Shown here one piece after another: positions 8,082 through 17,026 of a stretch of DNA of 64,000 bases (positions within the stretch are counted from its first letter, which is position 1; each line of letters starts with the position of its first letter). The notes below the pieces were generated by a model, which was not told the DNA's origin, did no database searches, and worked only from the letters and a program-made list of their open reading frames with translations. The position numbers and the translations under genes were made by a program. The DNA lies in NCBI RefSeq assembly GCF_000204415.1, contig NC_015416.1, forward strand, positions 682,001-746,000, in the 5' to 3' direction. Source of the stretch: Methanothrix soehngenii GP6 (lineage in GTDB: Archaea; Halobacteriota; Methanosarcinia; Methanotrichales; Methanotrichaceae).

Positions 8082-9125
8082 TTATGCCACCTCCCTGATT
8101 TTATCCATGATCTCGTCGATGTTGATCAGATTTCCTCCGTAACGGCAGACAAGCTCCACCGGCCGGCAGCCGCTGGCAAGGCGAATATCATCTCGCATCT
8201 GGCCGTTGCTCATCTCCACCGATATGAACTTGCAGCCCCTATCGGCAAGCTTGGCGATCTGCTCCGTGGGGAATGGATAGAGGGTTATGGGCCGGAAGAG
8301 CCCCGCCCGGATTCCCTCCTTTCTGGCACTGTCCACCGCCGATCGGGCGATCCGGCTGCTGATGCCGTAGGAGACTAAGACCACATCCGCATCCTCCAGC
8401 CGGTATCCATCCCACAAAACCTCGTTCTCCTCCACCTGGCGGTACTTCTCCTGCAAGATCAGGTTATGCTTCTCCAGGTCGCCGAAGTCCAAAGAGATGG
8501 ATGTAACCAGATTTCCTCTGGTCTCCGCCCTGCCTGCCACCGCCCAGGTGGTATCAATGGTATGCTCTATTGCCTCCTGGGGAAACTGGAGGGGCTCGAC
8601 CATATGCCCCAGAACTCCGTCCGCCAGGATGATCACCGGATTTCTGTACTTGAAGGCCAGGTCGAAGCCCTTGCGAGTGAAGTCGCACATCTCCTGCACG
8701 CTGGCTGGAGCGAGGACAATGTTGTGGTAGCAGCCGTGGCCTCCTCCCTTACAGGCCTGATTGTAGTCGGACTGCTCTGGACCGATGTTGCCCAAGCCCG
8801 GCCCCGCCCGGCAGATGTCCACGATAACGCAGGGCAGCTGCGCTCCGGCGATGTATGTTATTCCCTCCTGCTTCAGGCTCATTCCCGGCCCGGAGCTGGC
8901 GGCCAGCACCCGGTGGCCGGCAGTCGCAGCCCCATAGACCATGTTGATCGCTGCTTCCTCCGATTCCGCCTGGACGAACTTGCGGCCCACCAGAGGGAAG
9001 AATTTGGAGGCCTCCTGCAATATCTCGCTGGCCGGAGTTATGGGATAGCCGAAGAAGCAGTCGCATCCTGCATAGAGCGCTCCCACGATCACTGCACTGT
9101 TCCCCGCCATTAATCCAGATGCCAT
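8082..9125 (-). CDS. vorB: 2-oxoacid:ferredoxin oxidoreductase, alpha subunit
   Basis: This 347-aa protein matches VorB/KorA alpha subunits, with [21 protein letters not shown] at the N-terminus, the substrate-site segment [13 protein letters not shown], and a C-terminal transketolase-like domain. It assembles with the beta-gamma protein encoded one base downstream. The delta ferredoxin subunit is not a separate gene but appears as the C-terminal domain of the gene just upstream. Branched-chain substrate preference is inferred from the VOR-like subunit arrangement. Confidence 0.87.
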   Translation of the reverse strand: MASGLMAGNSAVIVGALYAGCDCFFGYPITPASEILQEASKFFPLVGRKFVQAESEEAAINMVYGAATAGHRVLAASSGPGMSLKQEGITYIAGAQLPCVIVDICRAGPGLGNIGPEQSDYNQACKGGGHGCYHNIVLAPASVQEMCDFTRKGFDLAFKYRNPVIILADGVLGHMVEPLQFPQEAIEHTIDTTWAVAGRAETRGNLVTSISLDFGDLEKHNLILQEKYRQVEENEVLWDGYRLEDADVVLVSYGISSRIARSAVDSARKEGIRAGLFRPITLYPFPTEQIAKLADRGCKFISVEMSNGQMRDDIRLASGCRPVELVCRYGGNLINIDEIMDKIREVA

Positions 9126-9127
9126 TT

Positions 9128-11029
9128 TCAGCTCTCCTGCGCAGACTTCTCTTTCTGAGGCACATGGACCTCAATTGCCAGCGGCTCGGGACAGGTGTAG
9201 TAGCAGGCTGCGCAGCCTATGCATCCGTCTCCTGAGTATAGCACATAGTTGTAGCCGCGGACGTTCAGCTCACTGCCCATCTTCAGCACTCCTGCCGGAC
9301 AGGCCTCAACACACCTCTCGCATGCTTTGCATTCCAGGGAATTGATCACCGGATAGGGCTTGTCCTTATCCCGGATCTCCACCCTCCTGATCTTGCCGCT
9401 GATGGTCTTGGGAAGCTCATCAACGAACTCGACTATTCGGGGGTACTTGTAGGGCGCCGTCACCTTTTTAACGTGGTCTTGCAGCTCTCGTTTCAGCTCC
9501 TCGGAGGGGCTGAATCCCTGGGTGAGAACCACCGTAGCCTTGACCACCTGACCGCGGATGGGATCGGGAACTCCTGTGATTGCCACCTCCAGGACGGCGG
9601 GATGGGACATGAGAGCCGACTCGACCTCAAAGGGCCCCACCCGGTAGCCGGAGCTCTTGATCATGTCGTCCGTCCGGCCGATGAACCAGAAGTATCCATC
9701 CTCGTCTCGCCAGGCGGTATCTCCGGTATGATAATAGTCATCGTGCCAGGTGTTCTGGGTCTTGTCCGGGTCCATGTGGTAGTCGGTGAAAAGGCCCACC
9801 GGCTTTCCTTTATCCGTCCTGATCACAATCTCCCCTTCCTCGCCCACCTCGCAGATCTTGTCGTTCTTTCCCACCAGGAGGATATCGTATCCTGCTGCGG
9901 GCTTTCCCATGGATCCTGGTTTGGCCTCCATCCAGGGATAGTTGGAGATGCAGACCACGGTCTCCGTCTGGCCGTATCCCTCCATCAGCCGCAGGCCAGT
10001 GGTCTCAAGGAAGCTCTCATATACCGAAGGGTTGAGGGGCTCGCCTGCTGTGACTGCATACTTGAGGCGGGAGAAGTCATAGCGAGACATATCGCTCTTG
10101 ATCATGAACCTGAAGATGGTGGGCGGGGCGCAGAAGGTGGTCACGCCGTATTTGCCCATCTCGTCCATCATCCTTCCGGCATCGAAGCGGTCGTAATCAT
10201 AGACGAAGACGGCCGATCCTGCTATCCATTGGCCGAATATCTTGCCCCAGGCGCATTTGGCCCAGCCGGTATCGGCAACTGTGTAATGCAATCCGTCATC
10301 CTCCACGTTCTGCCAGAACTTGGCGGTGAGGATATGTCCCAGGGGATAGGTCTGATCGTGCTTGACCAGCTTCGGATAGCCGGTGGTGCCGGAGGTGAAG
10401 TATGCCAGCAGTATATCATCGTTTTTAGTCGCCTGATTTCCTTTAGGCCGAACGAAGGTTTCACTTGCCCGTTCCAGCTCCAGATCGAAGTTGATCCAGC
10501 CCTCCCGATTCAGATCCCGGCTTCCCACCAGGGCTTTGACCAGGGGAACGTCTCCCGCCTCTCTGTGGGCGGCATCGAACTCTGCAGGAACGCCGTTCTC
10601 ACCGATGCAGACGATGAGCTTCAGATCTGCTTTTTTGATGCGATAGAGAAAGTCTTTGGCTTTCAGCATATGGGTGGAAGGGATGGCGATTGCGCCGAGC
10701 TTGTTCAAGCCCACCATGCACACCCAGAACTCCCAGCGGCTCTTGAGGGTGAGCATTGCTGTATCGCCTTTCTTTATCCCAAAGCCCTGAAAGAGGTTGG
10801 CGGCTTTGTCGCTTAATTTCTTCAGCTCTTTGAAGCTGATGGTCTTCGCCTCGCCATGATCGTTACACCAGACGAGTGCACATTTATCAGGACATTCAGC
10901 GGCATAAACATCGACGACGTCATAAGCGAAATTGAAGTTCTCTGGGACGAGGATCTTCAGGTTCTCTCTGAAGTCATCGTATGATTTGAAATCCAATCGC
11001 GAGACATACCTAGGCAATAAAGATGTCAT
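9128..11029 (-). CDS. Acyl-CoA synthetase fused to a 2x[4Fe-4S] ferredoxin domain
   Basis: This 633-aa protein has an AMP-forming synthetase of about 555 residues, with P-loop [42 protein letters not shown] and the acylated-Lys region [10 protein letters not shown] ferredoxin-like tail of about 75 residues follows, with [12 protein letters not shown] and [12 protein letters not shown], eight cysteines for two clusters. The synthetase part resembles the methanogen medium/branched-chain acyl-CoA synthetases. The tail corresponds to the delta (VorC/KorD) subunit missing from the operon. It may activate branched acids such as 2-methylbutyrate or isobutyrate for reductive carboxylation by VorAB. 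Confidence 0.87.
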   Translation of the reverse strand: MTSLLPRYVSRLDFKSYDDFRENLKILVPENFNFAYDVVDVYAAECPDKCALVWCNDHGEAKTISFKELKKLSDKAANLFQGFGIKKGDTAMLTLKSRWEFWVCMVGLNKLGAIAIPSTHMLKAKDFLYRIKKADLKLIVCIGENGVPAEFDAAHREAGDVPLVKALVGSRDLNREGWINFDLELERASETFVRPKGNQATKNDDILLAYFTSGTTGYPKLVKHDQTYPLGHILTAKFWQNVEDDGLHYTVADTGWAKCAWGKIFGQWIAGSAVFVYDYDRFDAGRMMDEMGKYGVTTFCAPPTIFRFMIKSDMSRYDFSRLKYAVTAGEPLNPSVYESFLETTGLRLMEGYGQTETVVCISNYPWMEAKPGSMGKPAAGYDILLVGKNDKICEVGEEGEIVIRTDKGKPVGLFTDYHMDPDKTQNTWHDDYYHTGDTAWRDEDGYFWFIGRTDDMIKSSGYRVGPFEVESALMSHPAVLEVAITGVPDPIRGQVVKATVVLTQGFSPSEELKRELQDHVKKVTAPYKYPRIVEFVDELPKTISGKIRRVEIRDKDKPYPVINSLECKACERCVEACPAGVLKMGSELNVRGYNYVLYSGDGCIGCAACYYTCPEPLAIEVHVPQKEKSAQES

Positions 11030-11050
11030 TTTTAATCCTCTGTAACGGGT

Positions 11051-11614
11051 TTACATGACCACGGCCAAAAGCTTCACCGGCTTATCACTTAAAGCTTCCA
11101 TGACATGGTCATATGTTGAATCAAAGAATATCGAGTCCCCTTCATTGAGAATGACCTCGTTCTCATTGATGGTGATCTTTAGTGTGCCCTCAAGAACATA
11201 CTCGAACTCCTGGCCTGGGTGGCTGTATAGCGAGTGGACCGGATGTGATTGGCTCTCTTTCTTGGGATCTATGGTGACGATAAAAGGCTCAGCCTTCTTA
11301 TTGGCGAACTTTCTGGCCAGGCTCTGATAATGATACTGCTTTCTGCGCTCCACCTCCACACCCTCGCCCTTACGGGTTATGGCGAAGATGCTCATCTTGG
11401 ACTCCTCGCCGGTTAGGAGCAGGCCTGTATCCACGTTCAGCCGTCGCGCAATGCCTATGAGAATGCTGGCCGGGATGTCCAGCATACCGTCCTCATAGCA
11501 GTTGTACGTGTCAACTGCCACATTCAGGTGCTCTGCCATCTCTTCGGGCGATACTCGGTTCAGCTCTCTCAGCTCACGAAGTCGCGTTCCTATCTCCTCA
11601 AGCGTTTCTTTCAT
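11051..11614 (-). CDS. XRE-cupin transcriptional regulator
   Basis: This 187-aa protein has an XRE helix-turn-helix (residues 10-60, [20 protein letters not shown]) and a C-terminal cupin barrel ([20 protein letters not shown] ... [12 protein letters not shown]). Start ATG at 11614 is preferred over an in-frame upstream ATG at 11695 because GAGG sits 7 nt before it. XRE-cupin regulators often sit beside acyl-CoA synthetases and are thought to sense small acids or acyl derivatives in the cupin. It heads the operon with the fused synthetase 21 nt downstream. Confidence 0.87.
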   Translation of the reverse strand: MKETLEEIGTRLRELRELNRVSPEEMAEHLNVAVDTYNCYEDGMLDIPASILIGIARRLNVDTGLLLTGEESKMSIFAITRKGEGVEVERRKQYHYQSLARKFANKKAEPFIVTIDPKKESQSHPVHSLYSHPGQEFEYVLEGTLKITINENEVILNEGDSIFFDSTYDHVMEALSDKPVKLLAVVM

Positions 11615-11697
11615 GCACATTCCTCGGCGCATCCCAACTTCATGGTCCAGAGCAGTAGATCCAGGCCACAGGTAATGCAGGGTTGAGACTGCCATAC

Positions 11698-11712
11698 ATT
11701 TATATTTGAATC
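11698..11712 (-). promoter_or_regulatory. Probable TATA box of the XRE-cupin/vor operon
   Basis: Reverse strand reads TTCAAATATAAATG, an archaeal TATA-like element. It would start transcription near 11675, about 60 nt before the chosen ATG. This also argues against starting at the ATG at 11695. Confidence 0.5.
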
Positions 11713-11774
11713 TATCTCAGGAAATGGGCTCAATTCGGGCCGATCCATATCGGATGATGAATAAGGATGATATG

Positions 11775-11811
11775 GTGCCTTAATTATCAATTATGCTCAA
11801 TTGTGCCTTAA
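11775..11811. promoter_or_regulatory. Direct repeats GTGCCTTAA upstream of the vor operon
   Basis: GTGCCTTAA occurs at 11775 and 11803, 28 bp apart, separated by AT-rich sequence. They lie upstream of the TATA element and could bind the XRE-cupin regulator. Only their presence and position support this. Confidence 0.3.
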
Positions 11812-11819
11812 ATACATAA

Positions 11820-12069
11820 TAATCACTTAATCATTCACCCAAAATTGATGACTGAGGGAAGCTTGGAGATAAAACGGAAACCTGACTGACCAGGCGATTC
11901 TTTGCCAGAGAAAAGGTGTTTTGCCCCGCAAAAACGAATACTATGGGCCATTATGGCCATTATGGGCGATTTTTAATTATTATAGCTGTCGTGAGCAATT
12001 GCCAGAGGCTCCTGGCAGCTGCAGATGGCCATATATTCTACCTGTTATGGGCCCAGTATACATATCCTT
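11820..12069. other. Intergenic stretch, no gene seen
   Basis: This AT-rich segment contains a short repetitive patch (ATGGGCCATTATGGCC, then CATTATGGGC, at 11944-11969). No ORF shows coding bias; the overlapping reading frames of 69-93 codons have no recognisable motif. Confidence 0.5.
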
Positions 12070-12435
12070 TCAAGAGGTCCAGTCGTCTTCATCAAGCCAG
12101 CTCTCTGATCTTCTCTTTGAACTGACCGTTGCTGCGACCCTCTGCTTGCCGGCATATGCCATAGCGGCAGTTCGAACGCGACTGCTCCCGCGCATGAGCT
12201 GATAGGCTATCTCCGGATCGATGTCGTATTTGTCCCGGTAGGCTTGGCGGGAGAGGTGCTCGCCAAAGCCGGAGATGTAGAGGGGCTCGCCTACTACCGG
12301 AGTTATCTTCCCCGCAGGCAGGATCCATTCAAAGCCCTCAGGGAGGGTGCATTCCAGCCAATCATCGCCATCGTCTAAAGCTCCATCGGAGATCTCGTTT
12401 ACCACTCCGCAGTTTTTGCAGATGATCTTTTTCAT
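12070..12435 (-). CDS. Uncharacterised protein with N-terminal CxxC
   Basis: This 121-aa protein starts MKKIICKNCGVVNEIS, a one-pair zinc-knuckle, and continues with acidic and Trp-rich sequence (DDGDDWLECTLPEGFEWILP). ATG at 12435 is chosen because GGTGAG lies 5 nt upstream; a TTG start at 12450 is less likely. It is divergent from the repeat protein at 12657 and shares a 220-bp AT-rich promoter region with it. I do not recognise the family. Confidence 0.65.
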   Translation of the reverse strand: MKKIICKNCGVVNEISDGALDDGDDWLECTLPEGFEWILPAGKITPVVGEPLYISGFGEHLSRQAYRDKYDIDPEIAYQLMRGSSRVRTAAMAYAGKQRVAATVSSKRRSESWLDEDDWTS

Positions 12436-12623
12436 ATTACTCACCTTCAATGAGATTACTCAGTTAATAACAGTATATATAATTTACCTAAGAAAATACT
12501 TATTGGAATGAGCCGCTCTATCCAGTGCAATGGCGAACATAAATTATTTATACTCATCAGTAATCAAGTAGAATTAGATCTCAATCGAGAGACTTCGTAA
12601 ATTAATGGAATATTCAATCGCAA

Positions 12624-12636
12624 GAGTTATAAACTT
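12624..12636 (+). promoter_or_regulatory. TATA box of the repeat-protein gene
   Basis: AGTTATAAACTTT lies 25-30 nt before the ATG at 12657. This spacing predicts a leaderless or nearly leaderless transcript, common in archaea. Confidence 0.5.
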
Positions 12637-12656
12637 TAGAAAATATCTGATTAAGT

Positions 12657-14621
12657 ATGAAGGACTTTATGGGATCGAGAACCACCTATTACAGTCTGGC
12701 TAAAGATAGATTGAAGGGAAAGCATCCCAGAATATACAATCTTATTTTGATACTCACACTGATGTCACTGACTGGCACAGCCGCTTTTCTGATTTCGGAT
12801 ATCTTTTCTTTCGGCATCGATTACGATAATATGAGCATTCAGGGCGGCAAGGGCATCATATTCCCAGCTCTTTGGGGCGACAAAAAAGCAAGCAGTGGTG
12901 CTACGGATGACGGAGGACAGGAGAATGCTTTGAGTGCTCTTGATGCCAATGCATCCCCAGATAAGGCGATGAGCAGCCAATCGACCTCGAATTCAACAGG
13001 CAAGGATGAAAATGGAAATGCGAGCAGGGAGCTTGATTCGTCCCAAAACAGCTCCGCAACTGGGCAGGCGACAGGCTCCATCGCTTCTGCAAAGAAGACC
13101 AGCTCATCAACCAGCAGCAAGAAAAGCCATAGCTCATCAGGCTCTTCAAGCTCATCCCGTTCAAAGTCCTCGTCGGAGAAGGAAGAGAAAGCAGCCGTCC
13201 CGGATAATGAGAGCGCAAATGCTACTGCCAAAAATCAGACATCCATAAGTCAATTGCCAGAAAAAAGCTCTGATGAGGGAGCGATAAAGGCGGACGAGGA
13301 CGAAAAGGCCGGAAAGCAGGCAAATGAAGAGACGCCGGCAGAGATTGAAACATCTGCGGAGGCTAAAGCAACGGCCAAAGCGGAGACACCGGCCAAGCCA
13401 GAGACGACAGAGACCGGGACAACGGTCAAAGCAGACACACCAAACGATATCGATGCCCGGGTTATGGCCGCTGGGGAGGCAAGCTCGACACCTGCAAAGG
13501 CAAATGAGATGCAGGAGAGCCAATCTGAGAAGAGAGATGAACTGGCAAAGGAACGGGCAGAGCATAATGAAAAAGTGGCAAATGAAAAGGCTCTGTCATC
13601 GAGCCAATCTGCAGAAAAGGCGAGCTTGACAGCGTCGCAAAGAAGCACAGAGCGGCAGGAGAGCCAATCTGTGAAGAAGGATGAACTGGCAAAGGAACGG
13701 GCAGAGCATAATGAAAAGGTGGCAAATGAAAAGGCTCTGTCATCGAGCCAATCTGCAGAAAAGGCGAGCTTGACAGCGTCGCAAAGAAGCACAGAGCGGC
13801 AGGAGAGCCAATCTGTGAAGAAGGATGAACTGGCAAAGGAACGGGCAGAGCATAATGAAAAAGTGGCAAATGAAAAGGCTCTGTCATCGAGCCAATCTGC
13901 AGAAAAGGCGAGCTTGACAGCGTCGCAAAGAAGCACAGAGCGGCAGGAGAGCCAATCTGTGAAGAAGGATGAACTGGCAAAGGAACGGGCAGAGCATAAT
14001 GAAAAAGTGGCAAATGAAAAAGCTCTGTCATCGAGCCAATCTGCAGAAAAAGCGAGCTTGACAGCATCGCAAAGAAGCACAGAGCGGCAGGAGAGCCAAT
14101 CTGTGAATAAGGACGAACTGGCCGAGGAACGGGCAGAACGCAATGATGAAGCGATGAGTGCAAAGGCTGTTGCAGCACCATCCAATTCAGAGAAAAGCAA
14201 TAATGCGGCTGCGATCCTATCCATACAAGCATCAGATCCTCAGAAAGAAGTTGGAAGCAATGACCAGTGCTCCGCGTCTGCACAATCCTCTCCCCCTGCA
14301 CAAGAGGAAAAGGATTCTGCATCCCTGTCTAAAGCCTCTGCCTCCAGCTCCCGCGATCAGGCGCAAAAAGAGAGGACAGAGGCAATCGAGAATAGCAGGG
14401 ACTTGAAAAGCAGCCGATCAGAGCAGTCCGAAAAAATAGCAGTCATGAGAGCCGATCGCAATGTTGCAGCTGCTGACTCGAAGGCCTCAGCCGCAGATCT
14501 TCGGTCCCAGGCCCAGTCTGAGCGGACGAAAGCAAGAGAATTGGCCAAGGAGACGGCTCTCTCCAAGGCCGATGCAAAAAGCAGAGAGCTCGAAGAGGGC
14601 AGATCCAGATCTGCCGCCTGA
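12657..14621 (+). CDS. Membrane-anchored Ser/Lys/Glu-rich protein with 48-aa tandem repeats
   Basis: This 654-aa protein has a short basic N-terminus, one transmembrane segment (residues about 27-50, LILILTLMSLTGTAAFLIS), a Ser-rich linker and a long hydrophilic, probably coiled-coil region. Four nearly identical 48-residue repeats (units with KDELAKERAEHNEKVANEK and SSSQSAEKASLTASQRS) run from about residue 286 to 477, followed by a fifth, diverged partial copy. Similar K/E/S-rich segments continue to the end. Topology suggests a surface stalk or envelope-spanning protein. I recognise no enzyme domain. Confidence 0.82.
   Translation: MKDFMGSRTTYYSLAKDRLKGKHPRIYNLILILTLMSLTGTAAFLISDIFSFGIDYDNMSIQGGKGIIFPALWGDKKASSGATDDGGQENALSALDANASPDKAMSSQSTSNSTGKDENGNASRELDSSQNSSATGQATGSIASAKKTSSSTSSKKSHSSSGSSSSSRSKSSSEKEEKAAVPDNESANATAKNQTSISQLPEKSSDEGAIKADEDEKAGKQANEETPAEIETSAEAKATAKAETPAKPETTETGTTVKADTPNDIDARVMAAGEASSTPAKANEMQESQSEKRDELAKERAEHNEKVANEKALSSSQSAEKASLTASQRSTERQESQSVKKDELAKERAEHNEKVANEKALSSSQSAEKASLTASQRSTERQESQSVKKDELAKERAEHNEKVANEKALSSSQSAEKASLTASQRSTERQESQSVKKDELAKERAEHNEKVANEKALSSSQSAEKASLTASQRSTERQESQSVNKDELAEERAERNDEAMSAKAVAAPSNSEKSNNAAAILSIQASDPQKEVGSNDQCSASAQSSPPAQEEKDSASLSKASASSSRDQAQKERTEAIENSRDLKSSRSEQSEKIAVMRADRNVAAADSKASAADLRSQAQSERTKARELAKETALSKADAKSRELEEGRSRSAA
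13512..14140 (+). repeat. 144-bp tandem repeat inside the surface protein gene
   Basis: The anchor CAGGAGAGCC occurs at 13512, 13656, 13800, 13944 and 14088, an exact 144-bp (48-codon) period. Copies 1-4 are almost identical at the DNA level. The fifth diverges after about 50 bp. Near-identity suggests recent duplication or gene conversion and likely copy-number variation. Confidence 0.95.
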
Positions 14622-14666
14622 TATTACTCGTCCAATCTTGAACGGGACTCTTTCAGTTGCTTTTTT

Positions 14667-15140
14667 TCAAGCTTTCTGCTTTGATATTCTCATTATGCAT
14701 CCCTCGTCGGTGTGCTCGACCTGGAGCTCCATCTTCAGCTCAGAGAACACCTTCTGCCAGTGGGATTCGATGCAGGTCTTGCAATGTTCCTTGGCGATCA
14801 GGCTCGCCCCCACCCGTGCAAAGGACTTGGCACCCCCCATCTGGCCGCAGCGGAGTCGTCTGATCTCCACAAAGCCGTCCCCTTCTGCCACCTCCACCTG
14901 GCTTCCAAAAAGGTTCTTGTCATTGGTGGCTATGGCCATGGCAACGCTCTCCGGCTCGTCCAGGCCCAGCTGCTTGAAGGTGGCCGCAACCTGGCGGGCT
15001 CCGATATCCTGAAACTCCCTCAAGCCCTTCTTGCCAAGCTTCCGGGCCACATAGCCGCTGCTGCCGTAAAAGCTTCCCATCCACATGGCCACCACTCGCT
15101 GCTGGATCTGGTCCAGAGGGATATCCGGAACTTCTGTCAT
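14667..15140 (-). CDS. Uncharacterised protein with C-terminal cysteines
   Basis: This 157-aa soluble protein has an N-terminal helical half (PLDQIQQRVVAMWMGSFYGS), a central REFQDIGARQVAATF segment and a C-terminal alpha/beta half with CKTC and a further late Cys (EGCIMRI). The distribution of conserved-looking cysteines resembles small thiol or metal-binding proteins, but I do not recognise the family. It is convergent with the repeat-protein gene, 45 bp away. Confidence 0.7.
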   Translation of the reverse strand: MTEVPDIPLDQIQQRVVAMWMGSFYGSSGYVARKLGKKGLREFQDIGARQVAATFKQLGLDEPESVAMAIATNDKNLFGSQVEVAEGDGFVEIRRLRCGQMGGAKSFARVGASLIAKEHCKTCIESHWQKVFSELKMELQVEHTDEGCIMRISKQKA

Positions 15141-15256
15141 ATCAGTTCAAGTGCGATCCAGACTATTATAATACTTCCGCGTCCGAACTGAGCTGAATGG
15201 AAGGCAAAGGGAGCGCGGCATGAGGAGCAATGTAGAGCTGCTAAGATAAAAAGAGA

Positions 15257-16123
15257 TCAAATATCGCCATGCAGATATCTGGACAGCGCATCGACAAGAT
15301 ATGCGGCAACTCCGCCGGGATAATAGACCTCAAGGGCATCCAGCTCTGCCACCTTTCTCGGATCGAGAGAGCATTTTTTCAGATATCTTTCGTAGCGTTC
15401 CTCTTCCTCCCTTTGGCCTCTATTGCCATGTACAAGCGGAATCTTCAGCAATCCAATCTGGTCGGGCACCAGACCGATTGATTTCACCTCAATGCTTGCG
15501 CTGTGCCCCACGGGCCTTGAGCCGTCGATCAAATCCGCCAGATCCTGGGCGAAGAATGCGTCCTTCGGGCTGAGGTCGGAGAGGGTAAGGATGGTGGTCT
15601 GGGCACAGGCGCGAGCGAATAGACTGGCTACGGCCTCCTTAGAGGGCCGGCCGTCGAACCAGATTAGAGCGATGCCATGCTTTTTGCATATGGGAATGAG
15701 AAGCGAAGAGAGCGAGGGCTTATTCAGCCAGACCTCAGTGGCCGGGGTGGATCTCATCTGGCCATTCGTGTGATCATTCGTCTGCATAACCGCCGGCAGA
15801 AAGCTGCCCTCGCCTGAGGTCTCCTCGATTATAGCCTCGAGGGATACGAATCCCATCGCTTTGGATTTTCGAGCCCATTTCAGGAGTTTTAGCCCATCCT
15901 GCTCATGGTAGGGCCTCATGATCCTGATCTCTCCTACAAATCCCCCGCAGATCGGGTATTCCGAATCCTTCATCTGCAGGGCATGATAGAAAAGCCCCCT
16001 CAACGTGGTCTTGGGCCTGCCGGTCCTCCGCAGAAAATCCTGGTAGACTCTGGCCACCCATTTGGATTTGGTCTTGTCCGTCTCTGTGAAGACATATGCC
16101 TCATTGGCTATGCTGCTGCCCAT
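15257..16123 (-). CDS. Orphan Spo11/Top6A-like protein (winged helix plus degenerate Toprim)
   Basis: This 288-aa protein resembles stand-alone relatives of topoisomerase VI subunit A. Near residue 40, TTLRGLFYHAL matches the family's T-x-R-x-L-Y-Y motif with the catalytic-type Tyr. Near residue 150, GIALIWFDGRPSKEAVASLF matches the first Toprim strand (G-S/P-K-E). Near residue 180, ILTLSDLSPKDAFFAQDL aligns with the DxDPSG Toprim motif, but only one Asp remains. Start ATG at 16123 is preferred over one 30 nt upstream. It may have lost strand-cleaving chemistry. The assignment rests on motif reading only. Confidence 0.6.
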   Translation of the reverse strand: MGSSIANEAYVFTETDKTKSKWVARVYQDFLRRTGRPKTTLRGLFYHALQMKDSEYPICGGFVGEIRIMRPYHEQDGLKLLKWARKSKAMGFVSLEAIIEETSGEGSFLPAVMQTNDHTNGQMRSTPATEVWLNKPSLSSLLIPICKKHGIALIWFDGRPSKEAVASLFARACAQTTILTLSDLSPKDAFFAQDLADLIDGSRPVGHSASIEVKSIGLVPDQIGLLKIPLVHGNRGQREEEERYERYLKKCSLDPRKVAELDALEVYYPGGVAAYLVDALSRYLHGDI

Positions 16124-16182
16124 GCTCACACCTTTTGCTGCTGCCAACACCACAATTCTGCCACTGCCCTTAAATTCGGGCC

Positions 16183-16197
16183 TGAGGTATATATGCT
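16183..16197 (-). promoter_or_regulatory. TATA-like element of the Top6A-like gene
   Basis: Reverse strand reads TTAGCATATATACCTG, placing transcription start near 16165, about 40 nt before the chosen ATG. Confidence 0.45.
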
Positions 16198-16200
16198 AAG

Positions 16201-16696
16201 TTGTTTCTCAGAGTATACTGCTCTGCGCAAAGCACTATGCTTCGCAAGAAAGACCTTCCGATCCGTTCAAAGGCATGGAAAGAGGCTCTTTTTAGAGCTT
16301 GAGGAGGACCTGTGGCTCACACTTTCTGAGGATCTTTGGAGAGGCGGGACTCACAGAAAGCCCCTCCGTTTTCCTGACGGAGGGAAAGACAGGGCCCGAT
16401 GCTCTGCTGATAGACTGGGATGATTTTCAAAAGATCATGCGCAGCAGGAGGGGAACCATGAGATGCAGCTATCTCGCCTCATCTCAATTATCAAAGAGGT
16501 TCTGAAGACCTCGATCTCTGTCCGGGCGGATTTCGACCGCCTGCCCGAATCCTATCTCCTCCGCCATCGCCATCATGGCGGTCGCTGCCCTAGAGACGGA
16601 GCGCTTCTTCAGCATGAGACGCTTGGCGGCCGGACCTGCTACTACTGTCCCGAGCATCAGAGACTGGCCGATTCCGGGCCGGAAGATGAGAGATGA
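16201..16696 (+). pseudogene. Decayed Fpg/Nei-family DNA glycosylase
   Basis: Pieces of a formamidopyrimidine/endonuclease VIII glycosylase appear in order but in shifting frames. RHGKRLFLELEEDLWLTL (near 16270) is the beta-sandwich segment. GPDALLIDWDDFQKIM (near 16400) starts the H2TH domain. RDGALLQHETLGGRTCYYCP (near 16590), preceded by GRCP and followed by EHQ, is the C-terminal zinc finger. The N-terminal catalytic region and the middle of the H2TH domain are missing, and at least two frame changes separate the pieces. Intact enzymes excise oxidised purines or pyrimidines. Confidence 0.72.
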
Positions 16697-17026
16697 TTCC
16701 GATTGAGGTGATGATGGCATTATAGCTGTGAGCCAAAGTGTACCCCCTTCTCAATGCCCTGGCCAATGCATTCATGGCCAGCTGGCCTCCTGAACTACTG
16801 CCCATATCCCAGACGGTACACTCTCTGCAGGAGAGGCAAGAAGCGATATAAGAAATCCGAAATGAGTCGAAAGCATCTCTCAAAGGCTTCTGGCTGCAAG
16901 CAGCATCGTGGACTCCATTTGGCATTTCCATCAAGAAAATACTTTCGTTCCGCCCTTCGGTGAACTTTATTAATGCAGAAAACATATAATTTCATGAAGT
17001 GGCAAAAGGCATTCTAAAGGCGAGCT
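16697..17026. other. Intergenic stretch without recognised gene
   Basis: The reverse strand has an open frame with the segment GGQLAMNALARALRRG that might be old coding sequence, but I cannot assign it. Bases just before 17027 (AAAGGCGAG) supply the ribosome-binding site of the HD gene. Confidence 0.4.

Noticed and set aside
7494-8378. 294-codon plus-strand frame opposite vorA/vorB
   Set aside because: It is an antisense shadow of genes with strong family motifs and GC-rich third positions.
9473-10816. 447-codon plus-strand frame opposite the acyl-CoA synthetase
   Set aside because: The minus strand has clear synthetase motifs throughout. The plus frame is His/Gly-rich without any recognisable domain.
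13250-14224. 324-codon open frame on the minus strand opposite the repeat protein, and a 286-codon frame nearby
   Set aside because: They are antisense shadows. The repeat unit is a multiple of three, so any frame open in one unit stays open in all. The plus strand has the anchor, promoter and sensible composition.
15905-16423. 172-codon plus-strand frame over the Top6A-like gene start
   Set aside because: The first two thirds are antisense to the minus-strand gene. Only the last part, with RHGKRLFLELEEDLW, belongs to the glycosylase remnant.
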